Assembly (NCBI GenBank): GCA_020746875.1
Contig: JAGTJL010000013.1
Location: forward strand, 1-64,000
From: Rhexocercosporidium sp. MPI-PUGE-AT-0058
Lineage: Eukaryota > Ascomycota > Leotiomycetes > Helotiales
Reading direction: 5' to 3'
Length of the DNA: 64,000 nucleotides
The notes beneath the pieces are model-generated. The model made no database searches. It saw only the letters and a list, made by a program, of their open reading frames with translations, and was not told where the DNA came from. Positions 45,312-59,258 of the stretch are shown piece after piece (position 1 is the first letter of the stretch; every line of letters begins with the position of its first letter). Position numbers and translations under genes: made by a program.

Positions 45312-48300
45312 TTTATATATATATAAGCTTAGCTTTTAAGCGATTCTATTATAAATAATTAAATCGAACTATTTTTATTATTTAAATATTTTATTTTTTA
45401 TTAAACGTCGTCTTTTAATTTATAAATACTTTAACGCTCGAGGCAATTCGACGTATAAGGAAAAGATATTAAAAGCTTTTTAAAAAAGAAAAGTTAAAAA
45501 ATAAAATATAATACTTTAAATATAACTTAAAGAAAAGCGAATAAAACGTTATTACGAGAACGCTTTCGTAAGATAAGGCTAAGTTAATATACGTTTACGT
45601 ATAAATCTTAAAAGACGACAGTAATTAAGTAAATTATCTCGGAGTTTTTTAAAAGAATTAATCTTTTTAAATCTTTAAATAAATTTATAAATTTATTTAA
45701 AAACTAAAAGCACTTGTCGTTACGTTATAAGTAAAATTATAATATTTTAAATCTTAGGCGTTAATATAATTTATTAAATTAATTTAAAGAATATTATAAG
45801 CTTACAGACTTCTTTTTTCGTTATATTTAAATAAGTATTTTAAGTTATACGAAAAGTTAATATAGCTTTCAAAATATAGCTTATAATACTTCGGCGAAAG
45901 GCAATTATTATTCTTTAAATATTATATATATAAGAACTGAATTATTCTTTAATAATACTTTTATTAAATTTAAGAGTAATATCTTTCGTATTAATTAAAG
46001 TATAAGCCCGAAAGCTATTCTCCCTTCGATTTTTATTTTTATAAAGCTTTTTACAAGAATATTAAATACTTCGTCTTTTTTAAAAAATATTTATTTATAC
46101 GTAAAAAAGCCTTAAATTATATTTTCTTAAATAAATTATAATTTAAATAATATAATTAAATTTCCGATTTCTTTAAGAGTATTTCTTATAAAGTTTTATT
46201 ATTATTTAATTTTATAATATTTACGTAAAATCGTAAGCGATCTTTATATTAAGTAAATAATTTCTTACTTATTTATTAATAAGTATAATATATAAGTTAT
46301 AATTTAACTTCGATATATTTTATATTTATATTTCGGTAATATTACCGGTATTTATAATTACTCGGTTTATATTTTCTTCTTTTATTTGTATATTAAAAGA
46401 TATATTTTTAAGAGCTTAATTAGCGAATAAATAAATCGTTTTACGAATTACGTAATATTTAAGAGTATTTTCTAATATATTCCCGACGTTATTATTTAAT
46501 ATATCTTATTAAATTAATTAATAAGTTAATTAAACGCTTCTGCTCGAGCGAACGAGATGCGAACCGAGGTCCAGGATTTATATATAAAAACGTACTAAAC
46601 TTATTTAATTTAATCGGAATATCTTAAAGTTATTTAAGAAATAATTTAAAGCTTTATTATTTAAGCGAACTTCTTAAAGTTTTTTAATACTTTTCTTTAT
46701 ATAATTAATAAAAGATATAAGTTATAATTTTAAAAATAAAATTCTTTTCTTACGGTTTTAATTAAGTTTTATAATAAATTAAATATTATATTTAATTAAA
46801 GATTCTTATAATATAACGAACTTTATATTAATCTGGCTATCGAAATTTACTTTAATTCTTTTACTTTTAAGAATACGAATTAAGAAAAAGCTTAAATATA
46901 TTTATAAAAGTAATATTATTTAGAAAAGTTTTTAGAAATTATATATAAAAAAGAAGGAATTTTAAATAAAATTTAATATTATAATATTAAGTTCTTATTT
47001 AAAGCGTATAATATAATATATATATTTAAAAAAAAATCCTGAGTTTTTTATAATAGCTTAAAATATTAATAATATTACGCTATTAAAAAGGAAATCTGCG
47101 ATATTAAGATTATTTATTTATTTTAAAATAAAAGCCTTTTAAAGCTTTACTTTAATTCGATTACTTAATACTCGGCTATATTAAATACGAAGTAAATAAA
47201 GAAAAAATCACGAAAAGCGTTAATCGAAAGTTATTATAAAGCTAAAAAGCGAGTACGCCTTACTTATTAAGATATTCGTAACCAGTCGACTTCGTTACGC
47301 TCCGAATATTAAATAATAAATACAATTTTAATAATTTTATTAAATAAGTATTAAAAAAAAGTAATATATAAATTAAAAATAATAATTCTTTTTTAATAAT
47401 CTTAAACTCCGCTTTTCGCATAAGCTATTAAAAGCCCGAGGTATTACGATTATATATTAAATAATATTCAGAAGATTTATACTTTATTTAAAGCGATTAT
47501 TTTAATTTTATTAAAAAAGGAAATTCGTAAAAAATAAAGCTATTTGCTTTACGCTCTCTTTTAATACTTTCGATACTTCTTTTCTTAAAGCGCGTTAATA
47601 ATTTAGCTTATATTTTAATATAAGCGACAGAAAAATAAAAATAATAAATAAATCCAGTATAAATTAAATTTTAAATTAATCTTAACTCGGACGGGCTATT
47701 ATTAGTTTATGCTTATCGTTAATTAAAAATACTTTTAATTAATAAAAGAAGTTTACTTTTATTTTATAATAAAACTTAAAGATATTTTAGGATTTAATTA
47801 AAAGACTCGCGAAATAAGAGATATTACTTAATAACTTAACGACGTTCTCGCGGTTCTCCTGCGAATTATTAAGTACTTTACTTAATTAATTAAGGTTTTA
47901 AAGCTATTTAATTATTTATATTTTAAAAGATATTAATAAGAAGTTATTTTTTTATTTTTTAAAAAGTTTTTTTTAAATTAATCAGAAATAAGAAATAAGA
48001 TCGAGATAAATATTATTAACTTTTATTACTTTAATTTATCGACTTATTTTAAAGATTTATATTTTACTTTTAAGAACCGTATAAAAGTAATAACCGCAAG
48101 CGAGATATTCGATTAGCTATAATTATCGTCTTTTAAATATAAGCGTAAATATTTTAAAAATAAGTAATATTAAAGGATATTAAAAAAAGTAAATAAAGCT
48201 CTTCGACCGCATATTATAATCTATAAATAATAAAAGAACGACTTTTTTCTTAATTTCTTTACATTTTATTAAATATATTTTTTTTAAATAAAAATAAGAT

Positions 48301-48639
48301 TTTAATTTTAATAATAAAAGAAATTAATAAATAAACTTAATAATCGATAATATAAAAAAGAAGATTCGTTTAGAAGCGAAAGAAATAGCGTAAGGATAAG
48401 TTTATAACTTATCTTATATCTTTCTTATTATTAAAAATATAAATACTTCAATATTTAAAATTATAAAAAAAGATTTTAATATATTAATATATTAAAATAA
48501 TAATTTAATTTTAAATTAATTATTAATTATATATAAAGCTAAATAAAATCTTACTCAGAAACTTTTTATTAGAATTTAATATAAAATTAATTTATTATCG
48601 ATTTAATTATTATTACTTTTTCTTTTTATTTTCATTTAT
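45312..48639. other. AT-rich RIP-eroded sequence
   Basis: No gene. It has patches of residual GC (46540-46580, 47260-47300) and one palindrome copy at 48474. It is probably several layers of dead elements. Confidence 0.4.
48474..48497. repeat. Dispersed 24-bp palindrome, copy 6
   Basis: Identical to copies 2 and 3. Confidence 0.7.
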
Positions 48640-49100
48640 TTCCTCGTTCTTATTTATATTTTTTATTCTTTTCTTTTATTCCACGCTCGTACTTTTTATT
48701 CTTTTCTCTTATTCCTCGCTTTTATCCGCATCCTTTATTTTCTTTTATTCTTCGCCTTTATCCGCATTCTCTACTTCTTCTTATTCTTCGCTCTTATCCG
48801 CATCTTTTATCTTTTCTTATTTCTCGCCCTTATTTATACCCTTTACTTCCTCTTATTCACCCGTACTTTTTACTTCCTCTTATTCCTCGCTTTCACCCGC
48901 ATCTTCTACTTCCTCTTATTTACTTATATCTTTTACTTCTTCTTATTTACTTATACTTTTTACTTTCTTTTATTCACTTATACTTTCTATTTCCTTTTAT
49001 TTACTCGTATTCTTTACTTCTTCTTATTCTTCGCTTCTGGCTTTTTTTTTCCAGCGCTTTATCTTTATCTTTATTCGCACTCTTTATTCTTTTCTCTTAA
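48640..49100 (-). repeat. Pyrimidine-rich degenerate coding repeat (about 36-39-bp units)
   Basis: On the plus strand, units like TACTTCCTCTTATTCCTCGC + TTTCACCCGCATCTTC recur about ten times with drift. On the minus strand they give an acidic repeat such as KDADKSEE-stop-EEV, with the stop (TAA) at the same unit position, where CAA (Gln) is likely. Further lysine/glutamate-rich sequence continues to about 49240 (SANNKSKELKEKESVKN). This resembles the charged tail at 30000-30400 and may be a second copy of that unknown gene. Confidence 0.55.
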
Positions 49101-50904
49101 TCTTCGCGGTCGTTCTTTACTTCCGGTATTTTATTTTCATTTTTTAAATCTTTATTTTAATTCTTAACCGATTCTTTTTCTTTTAATTCTTTACTTTTAT
49201 TATTAGCCGATTCGAAAGCTTTTCATTTAATTTTAGAAAATAACTCTTAAATTAAAGCTTTTATAATTATACTTTAAGTTTTAAAGCTTTCGTTTCGGCG
49301 AAGATTTAATAAAACCTCGAAAGAAAGTGATATTAAGGCTTTAAGGTTTATTTTTTCGTTTTTATATTTAGCGATACTTTATAATATAATTAATTATAAT
49401 TTAATAATTAAGTCTTGTTCTTCTTCGGTATTGCTTTTTATAGCTTTAATTAAAGCGATTATTATATTTATTATTATTCCTTAAATATTCTGTCGAATAT
49501 AAAAAGCGCTGCCGTATAAGATTTTAGTCTTAATAATAAATATTATATAAATAACGCTAGGCGAGAAGAATATAATATACGCAGAAATTTAATAAATAAT
49601 AATAAAGTTTATTAGTTTTATAATTATAGATATAATTATCGAAAAAGCTTTTAATATAATAATAATATTTATTTAAATTAAAAGGGCGAATAGCCAGATC
49701 TTTTCGCAATTTCCCGCGAGAGCAAAAAGCCTTATATATTTAATATTAATATAAAAAGTAATTATTTAATTTATAAAGTTAATATTAATTATATAAACCG
49801 AGAAGAGCTTTAAGATGAGAATTTATCTGCCGAAGTAGAATAATAAGCGTAATTCGAAATTCGCAGAAATAAGTAATAAATTAAAAACGGATGAAATATT
49901 TAATATATTTTCGGCCGGCTTTTTAATTTCTTTTAAAAGTATTTTAATAACGTTTTTTTAAAAATATAATTCCTTTACTTAAGAATTATCTTCTTAATTA
50001 ACGAGTACGTAAACTTTACGATTTTTTTTTACGCTTTTAAATATAATATTTCATAAGTCGTCTAAAGTAAAGATTAATTTAAAATAGTATTCTTTTATAA
50101 AAATAAGCTTCGGTATACTAGTATTCTATAATAGCTTTTTTAAATATTAATTATTAATTATAAATATAATATTATATATACGTTTTTTAGTTTTAAAGCT
50201 TGATTCGAAAAGATTAATAAAAGCGGAAAGAAATAAGGCTTTAAGTAAATTAATATTAATAATAAAAGAAGAGTAATAATAATATATTATCGGGCTTTAC
50301 GAGCTTTTAATTTTTATTATATTTTCTTATTTTGTTTCTTTTTTTTTATAATTAATAAAGTCTTTATATTATTTTATTTTTTTATTTTTTTTTATAATTC
50401 CGTTTTTATTTATTTTTAATTACTTGCGTTTCTTAGACTTTTATAGCGAAGCAAAGTAATCTTTTAAGCTTTTTATTAATATCTTCTTCGTAATCTTTAT
50501 TAAATTTAAAAGTATAATTGCGATTATATAAAAGTTCGCGGTATATATTATTATTTAATATTTTAGTATATTAATATACTTAAATAAACCGATTATTAAC
50601 TAACGACTGGCCGCCGTACGGACTAACCCCGCTCGCTAATTATAATTAATGCGCTTTTATATAAAAATAATAAATTAAAATTAATATATATTTATTAAAA
50701 TATAATCTTTATTTTATTAATACTTATAAATTAAAATTCTTTTTAAAAACCGACCTTATATATTAATAAAATATAATTTTATCTTAAACGACATCGATAA
50801 TATTATAAAGTAAATAATATTAACTTATTAGTTACTTCGCGTATAAACTTAAAAGTTTATTAATACGTTAATAAGAATAAAAGCAGAAGATATTATTTAT
50901 AATA
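49101..50904. other. AT-rich RIP-eroded sequence
   Basis: The minus strand is weakly coding-like to about 49900. No gene can be named. A GC island at 50600-50640 (ACGACTGGCCGCCGTACGG) and a palindrome copy at 50561 are present. Confidence 0.4.
50561..50584. repeat. Dispersed 24-bp palindrome, copy 7
   Basis: TTTTAGTATATTAATATACT followed by TAAA; near-perfect. Confidence 0.65.
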
Positions 50905-50909
50905 AGAAA
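50905..50909. repeat. Target-site duplication AGAAA, left copy
   Basis: Matched by 59259-59263. Confidence 0.85.
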
Positions 50910-51098
50910 TGTCGCGCCTTAGCGCAGTTTACTAGTCATGTATATGCTCTCGTAAGTACTCACGTATATATATACTCGGGTTATAGTCTTCTTTTATAAA
51001 AGGTAACGCTTATTTTAATATATTTTTTGAACTCTTACTCTTTACATTAATCGTAAAGCTTTTGAACTACTAAAAGCCTGCTTTACTTTTATATAATA
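50910..51098 (+). repeat. 5' LTR of copia family 2
   Basis: 189 bp, starts TGTCGCGCCTTAGCGCAG, ends AAAAGCCTGCTTTACTTTTA then TATAATA. Confidence 0.9.
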
Positions 51099-51299
51099 AT
51101 TAAGAGTTATATCTGTCTTTATAAGCTACTTTTAGTATATATAGATTTCGAGCTTTAATTAAGCTTATTTAACTTTAACTTTACGATTTTCGTTTCTTTT
51201 CCTTACGCTTAAATTCTAATACTTTTCTTAATATAATTATTAAGATATTATCGCACGACAGTCTTAGCGGTCTTAACGTAAATATTATATACTTAAAGC

Positions 51300-54200
51300 T
51301 TAAAGACTTCCTGTTATAAATGAATTATTTAATTCTTAGCGCTTAAATGCTCGGACTCTAGCTTTTTGTTAACTTAAATGCTTTTAATATAAAAATATTA
51401 ACTGAAATTATTAATAAAAATCCACGGACCGCCGAGTAGATCGCTTAGTAAAAGAATAATTTCGCTAAATTAAATTATATAATAAAAACGAACGAATATA
51501 ATAAACAACTCTAAAAATAAGCGCTCGATCGTTACGCAGTAACTACGTCTTCCTCGGATTAAATAATTATAAGTTTTAACGCTTTTATTACTTCTCTTTT
51601 TACTCGACTGCACGAGCTTATTAAAATAATCGCAGAATCTTATTAAAAAGAAGCCGAGGCCGAAGCTAAAGCGCATATTATAAAGTGCGTAATATAATAA
51701 CCACGAACCACGGTATATTTTAAGCTTTATAAATAAATTAAGAAAACTATAAGCCGCTAATTCTTCAGTATAGCAGCTGCATAACTCGTCGCTAAGAAAA
51801 GAGTTAATATTTAAGTACTAGTTCGCACGCTTAAGACAGTTTTATATTAAACGGATATAACGATTTAAATAATAACTTACTAAGATTACTTATAATCCTT
51901 AAATATAAAGAACATCCGAAACTCGAAAGTCTAGATTATATAATACTAAAAGCTAATTCGTAAAAGGAACTTATATCGTATGCCGGAAGTACTCGGCACT
52001 TTTAATATTAATCTTTTCCTAATCGTAATTAATAACTTTAATAGCTTATAAGCTCAAAAGTACTTTCTTGAGATTAAAGAAGCCGACGAGCTCGGGATAC
52101 CTTTTAAATACTTCTTAAAACAGCTCGCACGGCTGTTTTATTTTAATCAAGCCGATCGCCAGTATTAATAACTTATAAATAGTAAATCAAGGCATAATTA
52201 TTTCTCCACTTTTAATTTACGCTTTAATAATAATAAGACACCCGACTTAGAAGCTTCTGATTTATATAATCAAAGATTAAACCGATTTAAGATAAAAGGA
52301 AAACTTATAAAGAAAGCATATTTATACTTAAAAGACAAAACTCATTACTAGTCTCCCTTAAACTATACTCGTCTTTAAATAATAGTTTATAAAAAAGTAT
52401 TTATTAAATATTAAAATAAAATAACTCGTTTAAACTTAAAAATAAATAATTAATATTGCAATAAGATCCGGCAACGGTTTATTACGCTATAATAAAAAGC
52501 TCTCCGCGAGTAAATAAGCTTAGATAAGCCTTTTTCTTAATTAATAAAAAATCTCTTAGCGAAATTAAATAAATAAGAATTTAATAAATTAAATAAAAGG
52601 AAGTTTACTTTTCCCGGAAACTTATTAAATAAAGGAAGAATAAGTAAGACTTACGCGTACCCGGTGCTCTTGCCTAATCTGGCCGAGCATTTAACTGCGA
52701 GTATATACTTTTTTTAGAATTCACTTTATCTTTTATTAGACTTTATTTTATTAAATAATTATAAAGCGATTAATTTAATTAACAATCGTTTAATATTATT
52801 AAAAGGATCTTTTATGAAATCTACTCCTGAGGATTTAATTAAATATAAGAGCTCTTAGTTGCTTATTATTAGGCGCGGAACTCGAGTCATAAAAGGAGTA
52901 TTTAAAGTCCGAATAGTGAATTATTTAATCTCACGCTTCACGACGTCGTAGTTATGGAAAACTTTTATATTAATATTATTTCTAAAACTCGTCTTTATAA
53001 GACTAGTCTTTAATTCTATAATATAGACTATATTTTAAAATAAAACAAGGAAGGCTTGCTAATTAAAGAACATTATATAATATAATAACTAAAGCGTAAA
53101 TAAAACCTTATTTTCTTTAAATATAAGCCACGTTTAATTTACTCTCCGAGCACTTGTAATATACTCTTAAGCGCTGCAAAAATTATAATATTTCTAACGC
53201 TTTTTAAAAGAATAAATAAGCCGTATAAACTATTTAAAAATCATAAGTACCTTAGAATAAATTCGGAACGTATTTAGTATTTATAAATAAGTTATTTAGG
53301 CCCGGATACTTTAAGGAAATTAATAAGTACGGCGAGAAATATTAAAATTACTAAAATAATAAAAAAGATTAAGTGCAAATAATATACTTTAATTCATATT
53401 ATTTAAATAATCTTTAAACGTTTATTAAAAAAGAAATCTCTTAAATTATTTTAAAAAGTTACTTAAGATTTATTTAATTATTTAAAATACTAAAGTAATT
53501 ACTTTTAACTTCTCGTACTTAAATATAAGTATAACAGATTGCTTATTAATTATATATTATAAATAAAAGAGTACGATAAAGTATTTCAATATATTAAAAG
53601 CTTTAAAGCTTAAGTTCGAAAGCAGTTTAGACTCTTAATATATAAATTTAAATATAATTAAAAGAAAGTAATTATTATAATTCGAGGATTTACGAGATAT
53701 GAAAGATAAGCTAATAAGCTCGGAATTGACCTCGAGCTCTTATTAACGGCAATTCATAAGCTAAATAGCGGAGCCGAAAGAGTTAATCAAGAAGTAATTA
53801 ATAAAGGCATTAAGATAAGACTATTAGTTAATCTTTTCGTAAATCTGAGTATTAAATATATACTTATAAGGATTTATTTATATAATAAAAGCCTAAGGCG
53901 AGCAAATAACTAGTTATTACTTATTAAAGTTAACGATAAATAGTTTCGGAACTATTTTCGGTAATATAACTTAGCGCTTATTATAAGACTTATTATAGAT
54001 TTCAGATTAAACTAAAATAAGATTTATATATATAATTATAAAGCGTATCTACTAATAATAAAGAAAGCTAAAAAATAAAATAAAAAAGCATTTAAAATAA
54101 CTGCGCGTGCGTATATTGGATATTTTATAAGTTTTCACGCTTTTAATATTTACAGAATCTAAATGCTACGTCTCGACAAAATAATTATTACGCGTAATAT

Positions 54201-56811
54201 ACGCTTTAACAAAGATAGCTTTTATATTACCTTAAGTAAAAAAGTAAAGATTACGATTTAAGAAGCTAAGTTTATTTACGATCTTATCGAGGAAGATAAG
54301 TTTATTATAAATTAAGCTAAAATCATTAAGAATATTACTAAAAATATAATTATCGGGGAAAATAATACGAATCTCTTAAACGAAGACTTACTTTAATTAT
54401 ATATTAAATAAATTTAAAGATTAATTAAAAGCTCCGAGAATCAGAACTCGAGAGTAAAAGAGCATATTAATAGCCCGAATATAATAAATAAACTTTTAAT
54501 TCCAGAATATACTCTTACTTTAAAGAGCCTTCTTAAATAAAATAAGGAATTAAAAAAAAGTACGTTAAACCGAGAGTTTACTCTAAATATAAAATAAGAC
54601 TTAAAAGCATTCGACTCGCGTAAGAGTATATAATTCACTAATCGAGATTCGAACGTATTATAAGATTAAGCGCGGGATCCGTCTCGATTATCACGTATTA
54701 AGATTTAAATACCGTCGAGACCTCGATTATAAAAAGAGTTTTTAATAATAATTTTAATATTATATCCTTAAATTAAAATATAAAATACTCGGACGACAAA
54801 AGCGGGATAAGCGAGAGTAATACGTTCTTAAATTACAGCGGAAGAAACTCAATCAGAATTAAGTGCATTTATTAAAAGCTCAGTAAAAATAAAAAAGCTA
54901 ATTAAAAGTAAAAAGAAAAGAAAAAGATTATAAAAAGATTAAAATAATAAAGTATTTATAATACTTATAGCTTTTCTTAAATAAATATGCTTCGATAAAG
55001 GCAACTTTAAGCTTGGGAGTGAGCTTAATCTCGGGAGTAATTAAATCCTCGATTAATATAATAATCTTCGGTCTAAAGTCGATTAGATGCTTTAAGGGCT
55101 TATATTTAATTAATATATATTATTAAAAGAATAAGATAATTTTCGAGATTTAACGAAGATTATATATTATATAATTATAATAATAATATAAACGAGCTGC
55201 TAATTATTAAAAAGGAAGATTTTATTTTTAAAAATTAAAGTCTAAGATTTTTTACTTAAATTAAAATAATAAAGCGATTTTAAGAATTACTTAATAAAAG
55301 AATAATTTAAAGAAAATATAAGCTTAAAAATAAGAATAATAAATAAATAAAGTTATTAAACCTCAAAATTATTTAATTTAAGCATTATATTAATACTTAT
55401 CCCGCTTATATAAGTTTTTAAATATAAGCCCGATTTAAAAAGATATATTTTAAGATATAAATCCCGAATTATTATATAAGATAATCTCTAAAGTAAATTA
55501 ATAATCGTCTTTATATACGCTAGCACGCTCTTAGTTAAATCCTTCCGAATCGCTATAACGCTCGCAGCTTATTTTAACTTAAAAATTAAATACTTTAACG
55601 TAATTAATACGTTTATTAACGCTCTTCGAGATATAAACAGCGAAACCGTATATTATAAATTCCTTTTAAGTTTTAATAAGCTTGAATATATACTACGAGT
55701 TAATCGCGCTCTTTACGGGATACGTGACTCTCTATACTTATAATATAAGTATATTAATAAAACGTTAACAGATTTAAGATTAATTTTATGCTCGGAAGAG
55801 CCGTATATATTTATAAATCTTACTTATAAAATCCTTATTCTCTTTTACGTAAATAATATTTAAATACTTTATTACCGAGACGACTTAAAGCTCGGATAAG
55901 ATTTTATTAAGCGATTAAATTAAGCGTACGATATATATAATTTTAAAAATATTAAATAATTCCTAAGGATTAAGATAATACGTAATAAATAGCGTAAGAT
56001 TATCTCCTTAATTCATAGCTAATATATTAAGAAGATCATTCGAAAGTTTAAATAAACTAATAAGAAGTATTCTACGATACCGCTCCCTTAAATCGATCTT
56101 ATTAAGTATAAGAAATAAGCTTTAAAGAAATATATTAAAGCTTACTAAGAGAGAGTTAAGTCGGTATTATATATAGCGATCGCTGCAAGACTAGACGTAG
56201 CCTTTACGATTGCCTAGCTTTTATAATTCGTAATAAATCTTAGTCTAAAGTATTTTATAATTATATATTAGCTTATTCGCTACTTATTTAATATACGCTT
56301 TTTAAGCATTATATATAAAAATAATTAAAAAAAAGCGCTTTATATTACTTTAAATATATCTTTTGCGAATGACGTCGAAATTCGGAAGTTATCTTAAGGT
56401 TATATAATCTTATTATTTAACGAGTTAGTAATTTAAAAAGTATTAAAATAATCTACGATTACCACGTCGATTATTAAAGCGGAATTGCTAATATTAAAGT
56501 ATATTAGAAAAAAAGCTATAATTTTTTAACGATTCTTTTATAACTTAGCTCTTAATATCGGTAAGACTTAGGAGATCTTTTATAATAATTAATAAATAAT
56601 CAGATTAATTATAAATAATATTAAGAGGATTATTATTAAGCTTCGCCATATAAATATTCAAAATATATAACTTAAATAAAAGTATGCTCGTAAATTATTT
56701 AAAGTAACATATCTTTCAACCGCTGATATGCCTATTAATAAGCTTACGAAGAATCTGTTTCGTCAGAAATTCAAGCTTTTTAAAGCATTCTTAAACTTTA
56801 ATAATTACTGA
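51300..56811 (+). pseudogene. Gag-pol polyprotein of copia family 2, RIP-disabled
   Basis: All recognisable pieces share one plus-strand frame. Integrase C-proximal part (near 53680-53830): IIIRGFTRYER, LGIDLELLLTAIHKLNSGAE, RVNQEVINKGIKIRL. Reverse transcriptase (55540-55930): ITLAAYFNLKIKYFNVINTF, VNRALYGIRDSLYL, and YVNN at 55846-55857 where the catalytic YVDD should be; both aspartates are now asparagine through G-to-A. RNase H region (56161 on): SVLYIAIAARLDVAFTIA, then a final relatively intact stretch LSTADMPINKLTKNLFRQKF ending at TGA 56809-56811. Dozens of TAA/TAG codons break the frame. Start and gag limits are approximate. Enzymatically dead. Confidence 0.75.
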
Positions 56812-56939
56812 TTTTAAGTTAAAGAGCTTTAAATATATTTATTAAAAGTATATTAAGAATATTTTTATATAATCTTTTATTTATAAAACTTTTTTAATTT
56901 AATATTTTAAATATTCGCGCTCTAAAAACGCCGAACGTA

Positions 56940-57640
56940 AACGCGAAATCCAGCTTAATCTTAGGCAAAGTCTACTTAAATCCAGCTCAAGCCTAGGCAA
57001 AGACTATTTAAATCCGGCCTGAGCTTAAATAAAGTCCGTTTAAATCCAATCCGAACTTATAAATAATCCATTAAAAGCGCAAAAATCTACTTAAGCTTAG
57101 ATTAGCGAGTAACTATTGTCTTCAAGACCTTCGCGAACTTCTCCAAATCTTATATAAGATTACTAAATTCCGTTAAAGATCTCGTATTAATATTAATATT
57201 ATTATTAAAATTATCCTTTTTATTACGCTTTAGACCTGGCTTTTAAGAGCGCACTAGAAGATTTAATTTTATATTCTTATTAGACTTATTATTACTTATT
57301 AAGTCTTCTATTAAGGCTTTTAAAATAATTCTATATTTCTTAATGCTTTATAAATCGGTTAGTAAAATGCTTGATTAATTATAATACGATTATTATACCT
57401 TTCTATTATTAAAATTCACAATTATAATTAATCTTTTGCTATACTTAAGCATATCTCCCGTAACAGAATCGCACTTATAACCGGAAGTGCAATTGTAGCA
57501 TTAACTTCTAGCAGCAAGAGTATTAGCGAAGCAGTATCCACGATTATTACAGCTACGAACAGCAACGCGAATATATAGCAAATAAAGATCCGCAAACTCT
57601 TTTCTTAGATTTCAATTAATATAAATAAAATAAATTATTA
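56940..57640 (-). pseudogene. Antisense cysteine-rich reading frame carried inside copia family 2
   Basis: On the strand opposite to gag-pol, a single frame reads from about 57620 downward: NLRKEFADLYLLYIRVAVRS, CNNRGYCFANTLAARS, stop, CYNCTSGYKCDSVTGDMLKY, SKRLIIIVNFNNRKV, SSILLTDL, SIKKYRIILKALIEDLISNN, KPGLKRNKKDN, LTEFSNLI, DLEKFAKVLKTIVTR, MDYL and VRIGFKRTLFKLRPDLNSLC. Nearly every break is TAA or TAG where CAA/CAG (Gln) would restore sense, as RIP produces. The cysteine cluster (C-x6-C...C-x2-C-x5-C) suggests zinc binding, reminiscent of fungal DUF3716-type modules, but I am not sure. An alternative frame near 57830-57700 (FETRTRSLLTLKKRKSSYIL) may be an upstream exon. It could be a captured host gene or an element-encoded antisense protein. 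Confidence 0.5.
56950..57080 (+). repeat. 32-bp tandem repeat in the 3' region of copia family 2, 4 units
   Basis: Units share AATCCAGCTCAAGCCTAGGC followed by AAAGTCTACTTA with transitions. The truncated copy (24680-24780) has one unit fewer. Confidence 0.7.
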
Positions 57641-59069
57641 ATAAGAAGTAAGCTTTAAAATAATATATATATACCTCAAGCGCGCTTAATAAGAAAGCGA
57701 AGCTTAAATAAAATATAAGACGATTTACGCTTCTTTAAAGTTAATAAAGAACGAGTACGAGTCTCAAAAGTAAAGAAAAAGGAAAGAGAAAGAATCGAAT
57801 TAAGACGCGAAACGCGCGAAGTAAAAAGAATATACTAAAAGCTATTTTTATTTAATATAATAACGCTTCTGCTTAATATAACTAATAATAGTAGAATATT
57901 AAAAGAACGCGTAGGAGTCTTCTTAAATAATAAGCTTAGCTTAACACGAGAAGATCGAGGGAGAATTGACTTATTATTAAAATTATTAATAAGCGTAATT
58001 TTATTTTCGCGTAAAAAAAAATACTATTAATTATCTTCAGGATTTATTTTAATAACCGAACGAGTAAGAGAAGGATTATTAAGAGGCTTATTAATAAACT
58101 CATTATTAAATACTTCTTAGTTATCGAACTTATCTTTAAAATCTTATAATATAATTATTAGCGATTAATTTAATAATATTAAAGTTATTTAAAAATGAAA
58201 TTAAGAAATTAAATTAGAAAAAAACTTATCTAGCGAGCTACGATCTGATTATTAATGCGCGTAATTACTGCTTTAAAAGCTTTAAGTATAATTAATAATT
58301 AAAGAGAATTTATTAAAAAAAATAAAAGATTAAAAGATAAAAAAAAGAAATAAACAAGTAAGTAAGCACGCGAGTATAAAATACGTTAATATTAAGCGAA
58401 AGTTAATTATAATAATATAAAGGTCGATATATATATATTCCTAGAAGTAATCGTAATCGCGCTACTGCGGAACGGGACGCTTAAATTAATAATAAACTTA
58501 TTAACCCGGGAAGCGGCGTATTATATAAGCTAATAAGAGGCTAGTATACATTATTACGGCTTCCTATTATATATAATAATCACTTTAGAAGGACTAAATT
58601 CACTAATCATAGCTCAGTAACTTAATAATTAGATAAGACGGCACGAGATCTTAGCTGCAGACCGAACCTTGCTTTAGCCCTACTTTTAAAACCTGCGATT
58701 TGCACGCGTTAAATATAATAATTAAGATCTTATTTACTTAATTATTATAGTTTAATTATATCTTTAAATCTTATTTATTTAATTATATATAATTTAAATA
58801 CGTATTTATATTCTTATTTATTACTAATATTAATTGCCTAATAAACTACTTATATTAATATATAAAGTCCTCGCATATTATATCTTTAAAGCGCGTATTA
58901 ATATTTTCATTTATTATAATATCTTAAGAGTATTAATTTACTGCTCGGCGCTATGCTTTTATTAAGAACTAATATATATACTCGGGGAGTTTATATTATA
59001 TCTCTCGATTATTTATACGCTTTTAAATAATAAGGCTTATTTATATAATAAAGCCTTATTATAAGAGTA

Positions 59070-59258
59070 TATCGCGCTTTAGCGCAATCTACTGGTTATA
59101 TATATACTCTCGTAAGCATTCACGTGTATATATACTCGGGTTATAGTCTTCTCTTGCAAAAGGTAACGCTTACTTTAATATATTTTTTGAACTCTTATTC
59201 TCTACGTTAATCGTAGAGCTCTTGAACTACTAAAAGCCTGCTCCACTTCTGTACGACA
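59070..59258 (+). repeat. 3' LTR of copia family 2
   Basis: 189 bp, ends CTCCACTTCTGTACGACA, direct copy of 50910-51098. Confidence 0.9.

Larger units (their letters stand above)
50910..59258 (+). mobile_element. Complete copia family 2 LTR retrotransposon with an extra 3' region
   Basis: 8349 bp, with 189-bp LTRs (50910-51098 and 59070-59258; TG...CA ends, mutated to TA in places) and flanking AGAAA duplications. Internally it has a plus-strand gag-pol remnant ending at 56811, followed by about 2.26 kb with no pol similarity before the 3' LTR. That extra region also occurs in the truncated copy at 24398-26667, so it is a family trait and not a chance insertion. LTR differences are transitions. 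This element is unrelated in LTR sequence to the copia at 37080-43199. Confidence 0.9.

Noticed and set aside
45075..45326. Plus-strand Leu/Ser-rich frame at the 69-bp repeat as a secreted or membrane protein
   Set aside because: The start is internal to the repeat and the composition is antisense-like; the minus-strand KPELKFD reading is more protein-like.
59070..59258. Treating the full 2.4-kb match between 24.4-26.9 kb and 56.7-59.3 kb as one giant LTR
   Set aside because: The third copy (50910-51098) shares only the last 189 bp, and the 5-bp AGAAA duplication flanks exactly 50910-59258. The LTR is therefore 189 bp and the rest is internal sequence.
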